From Caldanaerovirga acetigignens (GTDB lineage Bacteria > Bacillota > Thermosediminibacteria > Thermosediminibacterales > Thermosediminibacteraceae), in assembly GCF_900142995.1 (NCBI RefSeq), contig NZ_FRCR01000001.1, forward strand, positions 62,001 to 126,000: DNA of 64,000 nucleotides, read 5' to 3'. This document shows positions 1-6,453 of the stretch, piece by piece. A program made the position numbers and the translations under genes. The number at the start of each line of letters is the position of its first letter. Positions within the stretch are counted from its first letter, which is position 1. The notes below the pieces were generated by a model that made no database searches, was not told the origin of the DNA, and was given only the letters and a program-made list of their open reading frames with translations.

Positions 1-1
1 T

Positions 2-487
2 GTTATGGGAGACATAACGAAGGCCGAGGCCGGTGTTATAGTAAATGCGGCAAACGGCATCGGACCTATGGGCGGTGGCGTAGCCCTGGCAATAAAGAAA
101 GCCGGCGGGAAAGTGATTGAAGACGAAGCCATAAGGGTCTGCAGCCAGCTCGACCCCCGGCCGGGAGACGTTTACGTTACCACCGCCGGCGGATTGAAAG
201 CCAAGTACATCTTTCATGCAGTAACCATGAAGAGGCCGGCGGAGCCGTCCAGCGTAGAGATAGTAAGGAAATGCCTTCAGTCGCTCCTCGAGAAAGCCCG
301 GGAAATGAAAGTTAAATCCATGGTTCTGCCGGCGCTGGCTACAGGCGTCGGAGGCGTCCCCAAAAAGGATGTGGCAAGAGTTTATAAGGAAGTTCTCGGT
401 GATGTAAAGGATATAGACATTACGGTGATGGACGTGAGCGGTGAGTTCATAAAATACCTGGAAGAGGAATTGAAAAAAGCCCCTTGA
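2..487 (+). CDS. Macro-domain protein (5' end cut by window)
   Basis: ADP-ribose-binding macro domain. The frame is open to the left edge and the first visible ATG (position 5) sits inside the family's usual V-x-GDIT start, so the true start probably lies outside the window. Visible motifs are GDIT, NAAN and the glycine loop GPMGGGVALA near the N terminus, and a second glycine-rich loop (ATGVGGVPKKD) later, which together form the ligand pocket. Macro domains of this type bind ADP-ribose or remove it from proteins; which of these applies here cannot be told. A hairpin terminator overlaps the stop codon, so this is the last gene of its transcript. Confidence 0.85.
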   Translation, partial: VMGDITKAEAGVIVNAANGIGPMGGGVALAIKKAGGKVIEDEAIRVCSQLDPRPGDVYVTTAGGLKAKYIFHAVTMKRPAEPSSVEIVRKCLQSLLEKAREMKVKSMVLPALATGVGGVPKKDVARVYKEVLGDVKDIDITVMDVSGEFIKYLEEELKKAP

Positions 488-500
488 AGGGGGCTTTTTT
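473..500 (+). terminator. Rho-independent terminator overlapping macro-gene stop
   Basis: Stem AAAAAGCCCC/GGGGCTTTTT with a six-base loop, followed by a T-run. The TGA stop of the macro-domain gene lies in the loop. Confidence 0.8.
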
Positions 501-575
501 AATTGATTCATAAATATCGACCGTTGCAATTGAAGATACTAAGATTGAAGACAAAAAAAGGGGAGGAAAGTGTGA

Positions 576-779
576 ATGGGAAGTGTTCGGAAAAAAAGGG
601 AAGAATCGAAAGGAAAGCTGGTGCTGCCGTTGGATAGAAGGAGGTTTAAAGGCGAGCTTTTCGATGACGAAAGACCGGAAAAATACGAGCTTTCCCGGGA
701 ATTCGAAATTGAAAACCCTATGAAGACGCCTCCTAACAATTTGACCGTAAAAAACCCGGAGAAAAAGGAAAAAGAATAA
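576..779 (+). CDS. Small hypothetical protein (67 aa), charged
   Basis: Unrecognised. The ATG follows a good ribosome site (GGGAGG at 561-566, nine bases away), which supports a real gene. The protein is rich in Lys, Arg and Glu, has no membrane segment and no cysteine, and looks mostly disordered, with a proline- and lysine-rich tail. It lies four to twelve bases upstream of another small unknown gene, probably co-transcribed. No function can be given. Confidence 0.5.
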   Translation: MGSVRKKREESKGKLVLPLDRRRFKGELFDDERPEKYELSREFEIENPMKTPPNNLTVKNPEKKEKE

Positions 780-791
780 GCGGTGGTGTTC

Positions 792-1085
792 ATGCTAAAC
801 TCTATAAAGGAAACGCGGGCGGTAAAAGACGGGCTTTGCCACATCATCCTCGAAATTCCGGAGGATGTGTATCTGAGTATATATGATAATTTGAACGATA
901 AAGACGCCTACGACGTGTTAAAGCAGTACCTCAATTACCACCAGGATGATGGAATCCCTGGCGACGTCAGAATACAGCACAACAAAAACGCGCACACGGT
1001 GAATATTTACGCCAATCTCCACTACTTAGGCAACGAAAAATCAAAGCCTAAGTATTATGTGGACGATGCAATGGGCGAACAGTAA
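792..1085 (+). CDS. Small hypothetical protein (97 aa)
   Basis: Unrecognised soluble protein. In-frame starts are GTG 783, GTG 786 and ATG 792; I chose ATG 792 because the GGTGG at 782-786 then works as a ribosome site, whereas it overlaps the two GTG codons. The sequence is acidic with several Tyr and His and no cysteine or membrane segment. It follows the 67-aa gene closely and precedes the OsmC-like gene by 27 bases, so the three may form one operon. Confidence 0.5.
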   Translation: MLNSIKETRAVKDGLCHIILEIPEDVYLSIYDNLNDKDAYDVLKQYLNYHQDDGIPGDVRIQHNKNAHTVNIYANLHYLGNEKSKPKYYVDDAMGEQ

Positions 1086-1112
1086 TAAAATTTAAACTGG
1101 GAGGGTATTATT

Positions 1113-1553
1113 ATGGCAAAGGTGACTTTCAAAGCCAAAACTGAGTGGAAGGGAGGTATGGTAGCCGAAGGGACCGCAAGGGGATTCAAAGTCACCGTTG
1201 ACGAACCCAAAGGGCTAGGTGGGACCGACACCGCCATGAATCCTGTGGAAATGCTGCTTTGCTCTTTGGGAGGTTGCATGGCGATAGTAGCCAGCGCATT
1301 TGCTCCTATGTGCGGCGTGGAGCTAAAAGGATTTTCCGTGGACCTTGAAGGGGACCTCGACCCAGATGGTTTCCTTGGGAAAAACCCGAATGTAAGGAAA
1401 GGTTTTTCCGAGATACGTTATAAAATGCACATAGTTTCCGATTCCCCAGAGGAAAACGTAAAAAAACTTTATGAACTCGTACAGGAAAGATGTCCCGTGA
1501 AGGACACTTTAAAGGGTGTACCAGTAACCGGCGATATGGTTATCGAAAAATAA
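1113..1553 (+). CDS. OsmC/Ohr-family protein
   Basis: 146-aa member of the OsmC-like superfamily, cytosolic thiol peroxidases that reduce organic hydroperoxides. The first conserved cysteine is in the SLGGC motif (Cys55, with an extra Cys50), and the second is in RCPVKDT (Cys127); the spacing matches the two-cysteine active site of the family. Length is normal. The ATG follows a GGGAGG ribosome site. It closely resembles the general OsmC branch rather than a proven Ohr, so the substrate is unknown. A strong terminator follows. Confidence 0.85.
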   Translation: MAKVTFKAKTEWKGGMVAEGTARGFKVTVDEPKGLGGTDTAMNPVEMLLCSLGGCMAIVASAFAPMCGVELKGFSVDLEGDLDPDGFLGKNPNVRKGFSEIRYKMHIVSDSPEENVKKLYELVQERCPVKDTLKGVPVTGDMVIEK

Positions 1554-1567
1554 GATTCAAAATCAGG

Positions 1568-1599
1568 AGCCTGCCGGATTAAACTCCGGCAGGCTTTTT
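1568..1599 (+). terminator. Rho-independent terminator after OsmC-like gene
   Basis: Perfect stem AGCCTGCCGGA/TCCGGCAGGCT with a short loop and a T-run. Confidence 0.85.
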
Positions 1600-1603
1600 G
1601 ACA

Positions 1604-1632
1604 TTGACACAAATGAGCAGGTAAATTAAACT
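1604..1632 (+). promoter_or_regulatory. Probable sigma-A promoter of birA
   Basis: TTGACA at 1604-1609, 17-base spacer, TAAACT at 1627-1632 (4 of 6 match to TATAAT), directly after the upstream terminator. I saw no clear BirA operator beside it. Confidence 0.55.
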
Positions 1633-1674
1633 ATAAGTAGCTTAAAATGGTTTTGTAAAAGGTGGATTTAAACT

Positions 1675-2655
1675 ATGATGAGAGACGGTTCTTTAAATGA
1701 ACTTTTGTTGATATTTCTTTCGAAAAAGGGCAGTTATGTTTCCGGTGAGGAAATAAGCGAAAAATTCGGTGTCAGCCGCACCGCAGTATGGAAGCAGGTA
1801 AACCATTTAAGAAAGCTCGGATATGAAATAGATTCGGTGCCGAGGGTGGGATATTGCCTGAAGAGGTCGCCGGATTTGCTTTTGCCGGAGGAAATTATAC
1901 AAAATAGCCGCCTCGAATTCCTGGCCCGCAAAATTTACCATTACCCTTCGATAGGTTCTACCAACGATGAAGCAAAAAAGTTAGCTCAGAATGGCGCACC
2001 CCACGGGACGCTGGTGATTGCGGAAGAGCAAACGGGAGGAAAAGGGAGATTGGGAAGGAGATGGGTATCACCGCCCCGGAAAGGAATATGGTTGTCGATA
2101 ATTCTAAGGCCTTCCCTGGAGCCTTATCAAGCCCCGAGGATTACCATGACCTGTGCGGTCGCGGCGGCAAAGGCGATAAGAAAAGTCACCGGAATAGATT
2201 GCCGGATAAAATGGCCGAACGACCTTCTGGTGAAGGGCAAGAAAGTGGCTGGGATTTTGACGGAAATGAGCGCCGACATGGACAGTATCAATTTTGTGGT
2301 AACTGGAATAGGAATCAATGTGAATAACACGAATTTTCCGAAAGAAATTATAGAGACGGCTACGTCCTTGAAGCTTGCCTCCGGAAAGAATGTGGACCGA
2401 TTGAAAATTTTAACCGAATTTCTTTCGCAATTTGAGGTAGTCTACAGATGCCTAGAGGACGGCGAATTTGGAAAGGTACTGGAGGAATGGAGGCAGCTTT
2501 CCTGCAACCTTGGTAAGCGAGTTAGGATAATCGGCAGGAATTACGAACTAGAAGGATTGGCCTTGGATGTGGACGGTAATGGCGCGTTGTTGGTTAAAAC
2601 CAATGAGGGCACGGTGGAAAGGGTTTTGAGCGGCGATGTGTCGCTCAGGGAATAA
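1675..2655 (+). CDS. birA: Bifunctional biotin ligase/biotin repressor BirA
   Basis: 326 aa. The N-terminal 60 residues form a winged helix-turn-helix (FGVSRTAVWKQVNHL), so this is the DNA-binding, bifunctional type of biotin-protein ligase rather than the short ligase-only form. The catalytic domain has the biotinyl-AMP loop GGKGRLGRRW (121-130), KWPNDL (179-184) and KKVAGILTE with the expected catalytic lysine (Lys190). It activates biotin with ATP and attaches it to carboxylase biotin carriers. Two adjacent ATGs (1675, 1678) are both possible starts behind an AAAGGTGG ribosome site. Confidence 0.95.
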   Translation: MMRDGSLNELLLIFLSKKGSYVSGEEISEKFGVSRTAVWKQVNHLRKLGYEIDSVPRVGYCLKRSPDLLLPEEIIQNSRLEFLARKIYHYPSIGSTNDEAKKLAQNGAPHGTLVIAEEQTGGKGRLGRRWVSPPRKGIWLSIILRPSLEPYQAPRITMTCAVAAAKAIRKVTGIDCRIKWPNDLLVKGKKVAGILTEMSADMDSINFVVTGIGINVNNTNFPKEIIETATSLKLASGKNVDRLKILTEFLSQFEVVYRCLEDGEFGKVLEEWRQLSCNLGKRVRIIGRNYELEGLALDVDGNGALLVKTNEGTVERVLSGDVSLRE

Positions 2656-2698
2656 ATAGAGGTTTTCGGGCTCACAATAATAATGGAGGTGCATTTGG

Positions 2699-2902
2699 GT
2701 GGACGAACGGCAGAAGCAGATAGAGGAAATATTGGACTTTGTGACCCACCATAAAAATTCCCTGGCAAGCATCAATATATGCGCTCGCCTATTGGGAGAC
2801 AAATTTATCCAGGTTGATGACGAGGTTATTCAGGAGTTAAAGGTAAAGCTTCCGCGAGCTGACAGCGAAGAACTCGAATCTTTTTATTATATGATAAAAT
2901 AA
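2699..2902 (+). CDS. Small hypothetical protein (67 aa)
   Basis: Unrecognised, acidic, predicted mostly helical, no membrane segment. The GTG start is nine bases after GGAGG (2685-2689), and a terminator follows, so it is likely expressed in one unit with birA. No functional motif is visible. Confidence 0.55.
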   Translation: MDERQKQIEEILDFVTHHKNSLASINICARLLGDKFIQVDDEVIQELKVKLPRADSEELESFYYMIK

Positions 2903-2914
2903 ATAAGAGACTCT

Positions 2915-2948
2915 AAAAAGCTTTCCTTTCAGTAAGGAAGGCTTTTTT
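2915..2948 (+). terminator. Terminator of birA unit
   Basis: Imperfect stem AGCTTTCCTT/AAGGAAGGCT followed by TTTTTT. Confidence 0.75.
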
Positions 2949-3033
2949 ATCTTTGTGCAGGAACTTTAAAAACGGCGGTAGAATATAAATTAACTGATGT
3001 ATTTTACAACCATAAAATTAAGGGGGACTTTTT

Positions 3034-3789
3034 ATGATAAAAATTATTTTAAACGGGGCACGGGGGAAAATGGGAAAAACCATAGCGGAATTAGTAAAAT
3101 CCCAGGAAGACGTGGAAATAATTGCGGGTGTCGACGTTGTCGGGGAAAGGGGTGATTTTCCCATTTACGACAGCATATTCAAAATAGATGAAAAAGCCGA
3201 CGTAATAGTGGATTTTTCCAATCCCCAGGCCTTTGACAATTTATTGAGTTATGCACTGGCGCGCCGCATTCCGCTGGTGATGGGGACCACAGGCTTAGTA
3301 GAAAGTCATAGGCTAAAGCTTCAGGATGCTGCTAAGACAATACCGGTATTTTATTCGCAAAATATGTCGCTGGGGGTATTTCTCATGGTAATGCTTTCTC
3401 AAAAGCTGGCCAGGGTCTTATCCGATTTCGACGTGGAGATAGTTGAAAGACATCACAATCAAAAGATAGACGCTCCCAGCGGAACGGCCATTATGCTGGC
3501 TGAGGCCATACAGGAAGTTAGAAGTGGGGCTGAATTCGTCTACAGCAGGGTAGACAAGAGGAAAAAGAGGGATAAAAACGAAATAGGCATTCATTCCATC
3601 AGGGCCGGAAACCTGGTGGGAGAACACCGAGTGATTTTTGGGGGCGAGGATGAAACTATCGAAATTAGTCATCTGGTAACTTCAAGAAAAGTTTTGGCAG
3701 CCGGTGCGCTTAAGGCCGCCAAGTTTATAGTGGAAAAGGCGCCAGGGTACTATACGATGAAGGACCTCGTGGACAGTCTGAGCTGCTAA
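3034..3789 (+). CDS. dapB: 4-hydroxy-tetrahydrodipicolinate reductase DapB
   Basis: 251 aa. Reduces the DapA product with NAD(P)H in the lysine/diaminopimelate pathway, which supplies the cross-linking residue of the cell wall. The dinucleotide-binding loop GARGKMG is at residues 8-14 and the signature ERHHNQKIDAPSGTA at 138-152 carries the catalytic histidines (His140/141) and lysine (Lys144). It stands alone, without dapA. Ribosome site GGGGGA. Its stop codon overlaps, by three bases, the stop of the convergent minus-strand gene, with no terminator between them. Confidence 0.95.
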   Translation: MIKIILNGARGKMGKTIAELVKSQEDVEIIAGVDVVGERGDFPIYDSIFKIDEKADVIVDFSNPQAFDNLLSYALARRIPLVMGTTGLVESHRLKLQDAAKTIPVFYSQNMSLGVFLMVMLSQKLARVLSDFDVEIVERHHNQKIDAPSGTAIMLAEAIQEVRSGAEFVYSRVDKRKKRDKNEIGIHSIRAGNLVGEHRVIFGGEDETIEISHLVTSRKVLAAGALKAAKFIVEKAPGYYTMKDLVDSLSC

Positions 3790-4148
3790 CTTATCCTTCT
3801 TCCGCAATAAGGACAAAAATTGAATGAGGGGTCGACGTAACTTCCACATTCCGGACAGTAGCTTCCGTGGCCGAATACTTTGTGGAGCCTTGAAACATCA
3901 AGGTCGGCCCCTCTTTTTAGTTCTTCGGCGTATTCCTTATTCACCGAAAAAATTGCTGGACAGCACCGGAATTTCACAAAGTACCTCCTGTTCCACTGGA
4001 AAATGGGAATAAAGAAAAAGTGGAAATAAGTGAACACTTCTATTAGTTCGGCCCGTGAAAGCCTGCCGCAAGACGGACATACCGTTGCGTCGAAATCTCT
4101 TACGTGTTTTTCCTTATCCTGAATTCCGAAAATACCGAAAAAAAACAT
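3786..4148 (-). CDS. Zinc-ribbon protein of unknown function
   Basis: 120 aa from the ATG at 4148-4146, chosen because GGGGAGGAG stands just upstream; the frame extends further but without a ribosome site. It has Cys-x2-Cys at 24/27, a Cys-Cys pair at 62/63, and a C-terminal Cys-x2-Cys...Cys-x2-Cys ribbon at 98/101 and 112/115, suggesting one or two zinc sites. The segment VFTYFHFFFIPIF is hydrophobic and resembles the zinc-ribbon-plus-hydrophobic-patch proteins of bacteria. It lies 104 bases downstream of the caspase-like gene on the same strand. Confidence 0.7.
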   Translation of the reverse strand: MFFFGIFGIQDKEKHVRDFDATVCPSCGRLSRAELIEVFTYFHFFFIPIFQWNRRYFVKFRCCPAIFSVNKEYAEELKRGADLDVSRLHKVFGHGSYCPECGSYVDPSFNFCPYCGRRIS

Positions 4149-4252
4149 CGCACTCCTCCCCACTCTAAAAGTAAGAAAAAATGCTACAGAATCTATTATA
4201 ATAGAAAAAGATGGCGCTATCCAGACCGAAAGTTTTTCACTAGTTTTATTTA

Positions 4253-4792
4253 TCACCAAGCCCGCAGCTTTTTGCCGAGGCTATAGGCGTATTTGCCTTT
4301 TACGAAGACCTCCCACCGGTATACGGAGATAAATACCCCGGTTTCACGGTTCCCCGCAATTTGCGGAAAGCTGTCGCCTCGTGGGGCTATGACTGTACCT
4401 GAAACTGCAAGTGAAAGTTTTTCTGAAAAACGACCAGCTAAGTTGCAGCCGAAAAGCATCCAGCGGGGATTTGGGGAAAATTTTATCTTACCTTTTTTGA
4501 TTAGTTCCTCAAGATCGATTACGTAAGCGGCCATGGCAGTATCTTTGGGTCCTGGTTCGTCATAAAAGCCACTCCAGTTGGTCATTATTATTCCCCGCGG
4601 ATAGGAATGGGCGAACACTTTTATAAGACTGATGGCTCCAAAGGTCGCGGAGACGCCGGAAAGCATTGCCAAAAATTCCTTACCGTTCTTCGGCTTTATA
4701 ACAAGATGGCCCGTTTTGTGGGCGCGGTAGTCAAAAGCTTCTTCGTCCCCATATCCGTGGGCTGAAACAGCGACGGTAGTTCCTGGTCCCAT
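4253..4792 (-). CDS. Possible caspase-fold (His-Cys) protein
   Basis: 179 aa, not firmly recognised. A strand-like stretch ending in VFAHS (His62) followed by PRGIIM, and a second ending in WMLFGCNLAG (Cys116), then a helix and the strand TVIAP, resemble the His/Cys layout of clan CD peptidase folds such as DUF4347-type domains. This is inference from pattern only. There is no signal peptide or membrane segment. The start ATG has GGAGGCGG upstream. It is the first gene of a two-gene minus-strand unit with the zinc-ribbon protein. It could also be a non-peptidase domain of similar fold. Confidence 0.55.
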   Translation of the reverse strand: MGPGTTVAVSAHGYGDEEAFDYRAHKTGHLVIKPKNGKEFLAMLSGVSATFGAISLIKVFAHSYPRGIIMTNWSGFYDEPGPKDTAMAAYVIDLEELIKKGKIKFSPNPRWMLFGCNLAGRFSEKLSLAVSGTVIAPRGDSFPQIAGNRETGVFISVYRWEVFVKGKYAYSLGKKLRAW

Positions 4793-5027
4793 TTTACCGC
4801 CTCCGAAAAAGTTGTTTTTTTATATTCTATTCAGTCAATCTATTGATGGGATACGCGAAACGCTTTGCCTTTGTATTTACAATCATTTCGTTGTATGTTA
4901 CCATAATAGTAAGTAAAGATAGAAGTGGAAATAAACTGAAACAGAGTACACCCTGAGTGCATCCGTTTGAAAATGAACACAATTTTATAAAAAATAGTCA
5001 ATAGCAATTGTGTAGGAGAGTTTAGAA

Positions 5028-6086
5028 ATGAAAGTAAAAGAAATTTTAGAAAAGGCATATCATGAAAGAAATCTCGTAAAGGATGAGATAAAACTTTTGC
5101 TGATGGCAGAAGGCGAGGATAGAGATCTTCTTTTAGAAACGGCAGATAGGGTAAGGAAGGAGCGTGTTGGGGACGAGGTTTTTTTGAGAGGACTTATAGA
5201 ATTTTCGAGTTATTGCAAAAACGATTGTTTTTACTGTGGACTGAGGCGAAGCAACCAGAATGCTCAGAGGTACAGAATGCAGGAAGATGAAATAGTAGAA
5301 GTTGCAAAAAGAGCATACCAAATGGGGTATCACACTGTGGTGCTGCAGTCTGGCGAGGACATGTATTACACAAAAGACATGTTGTGCTCAATAATTAAAA
5401 AGATAAAAATGGTAGCTGACGTTGCTATAACACTTTCGATTGGTGAAAGGTCGTACGATGAGTACAAGGCGTTTAAAGATGCAGGGGCGGACAGGTTTTT
5501 GATGAGGTTTGAAACTTCAAATAAAAAGCTATATAGAAAGTATCATCCGGGCATGAGCTTTGAAAAAAGGATAGACTGCCTTAAATGGATAAAAAGCCTT
5601 GGATTTGAACTTGGGACGGGTTTCTTGATAGGCCTTCCAGAACAGACGTTGGACGACTTGGTCCAGGACATAATTCTAGTAAAGGAATTGGATGCAGATA
5701 TGATAGGTATTGGGCCTTTCATTCCTCATCCACAAACTCCATTAAAAGATGCAAAAGAGGGTTCAGTTGATTTGACACTCAAGAGCATTGCTATTTTGAG
5801 GCTTTTGATTCCGGATTCTAATATACCGGCGACAACTGCACTTGGTACCTTGGACCCCTATGGGAGACAAAAAGGGCTAAAAAGTGGTGCGAATATTGTA
5901 ATGCCAAACGTCAACAGCCTTGAGTACAAACTCAAGTATGAGCTGTATCCGGGCAAGATTTGCATAAATGAGGATGCGACAAAGTGCAGAGGTTGCATTG
6001 AGTCAATCATTGTTTCGCTGGGAAGAAAAGTGGGGCAAGGGAAGGGGCAGAGCAGGCACTATAAAAAGGATTCTGCTATGATTTAA
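5028..6086 (+). CDS. hydE: [FeFe]-hydrogenase H-cluster maturase HydE (radical SAM)
   Basis: 352 aa, usual length. The radical SAM cluster motif is CKNDCFYC (Cys63, Cys67, Cys70), preceded by the HydE-typical LRGLIEFSSYC. Later conserved stretches (MRFETSNKKLY, GTGFLIGLPEQT, GIGPFIPHPQTP) fit HydE. The C-terminal CRGC (near residue 319) could bind the second cluster seen in some HydE proteins. It works with HydF and HydG to build the active-site cluster of [FeFe]-hydrogenases, but neither partner nor a hydrogenase is in this window. Ribosome site GGAGAG. BioB-like proteins are the main alternative and fit less well. Confidence 0.88.
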   Translation: MKVKEILEKAYHERNLVKDEIKLLLMAEGEDRDLLLETADRVRKERVGDEVFLRGLIEFSSYCKNDCFYCGLRRSNQNAQRYRMQEDEIVEVAKRAYQMGYHTVVLQSGEDMYYTKDMLCSIIKKIKMVADVAITLSIGERSYDEYKAFKDAGADRFLMRFETSNKKLYRKYHPGMSFEKRIDCLKWIKSLGFELGTGFLIGLPEQTLDDLVQDIILVKELDADMIGIGPFIPHPQTPLKDAKEGSVDLTLKSIAILRLLIPDSNIPATTALGTLDPYGRQKGLKSGANIVMPNVNSLEYKLKYELYPGKICINEDATKCRGCIESIIVSLGRKVGQGKGQSRHYKKDSAMI

Positions 6087-6089
6087 GCC

Positions 6090-6307
6090 TTATATTTCTA
6101 TTTCTTGAAAAAGGTCTGGAATGCTTATTTTACGTTTGGATATTTTTTCTAATTCCCTTTTAAAATTTTTGCAGTTTTCTGCTTCCCCGGGCGTTATATA
6201 ATTATCTTGTGAGCACCATTTTTTACCCAATTTATCAATCCTTGAAGATCCGCATCTCTAGCATGACCTGTAACGATTTTTGCGGCACCGCAAAAGATGA
6301 TTTTCAT
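6090..6307 (-). pseudogene. Remnant of a beta-CASP metallo-beta-lactamase nuclease gene
   Basis: A good ribosome site (GGAGG) and ATG (6307-6305) begin MKIIFCGAAKIVTG, the standard N terminus of beta-CASP RNA-processing exonucleases. This then jumps straight to HARDADLQGLINWVKN, which matches the motif near the C terminus of the family (xHADxxxLLxWv). After a frameshift near 6194-6200, a second frame reads on as TPGEAENCKNFKRELE to a TAA at 6092-6090, again like the family's end. All metal-binding motifs (HxHxDH and others) are missing. About 70 codons remain of a gene usually of 400-530 codons, so it is non-functional. Confidence 0.75.
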
Positions 6308-6348
6308 TATGTTGTTCCTCCGGAAATAATCTGTCGTCGTCTCAAATA

Positions 6349-6401
6349 CCGCCTGCTGGGGTGGGACGAATTTGAAAGGCGGCAATAAAAAATACCCCAG
6401 C
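6349..6401. repeat. Interleaved inverted repeats upstream of comEC
   Basis: CCGCCT (6349-6354) and GCTGGGGT (6355-6362) are followed in the same order by their complements AGGCGG (6377-6382) and ACCCCAGC (6394-6401). Interleaved arms of this sort would form a pseudoknot in RNA, on either strand: in the leader of the nuclease remnant (minus) or before comEC (plus). I do not recognise a known riboswitch. Confidence 0.5.
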
Positions 6402-6403
6402 CG

Positions 6404-6434
6404 TCTAAACATTGGCTGTTTTGGACAGTTTAGA
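6404..6434. repeat. Inverted repeat close to comEC start
   Basis: TCTAAAC (6404-6410) and GTTTAGA (6428-6434), a perfect 7-bp inverted repeat with a 17-base spacer that itself contains CTGT/ACAG. It ends 20 bases before the comEC ATG, so it could be an operator or a leader hairpin. No known factor is assigned. Confidence 0.45.
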
Positions 6435-6453
6435 TGACTAGCTATGGCAATCT

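Noticed and set aside
1600-1675. BirA operator before birA
   Set aside because: No convincing long inverted repeat of the GTTAAC type was seen; the short A/T-rich symmetry there is what chance would give.
6349-6401. ZTP-type riboswitch, because of a CCGCCTG motif
   Set aside because: The 5' half of the ZTP consensus is missing and the spacing of the pairing arms is different.
6194-6412. A 72-residue minus-strand protein
   Set aside because: Only the part from 6307 onward looks like protein of a known family, and it continues in another frame; it is better explained as a nuclease remnant.
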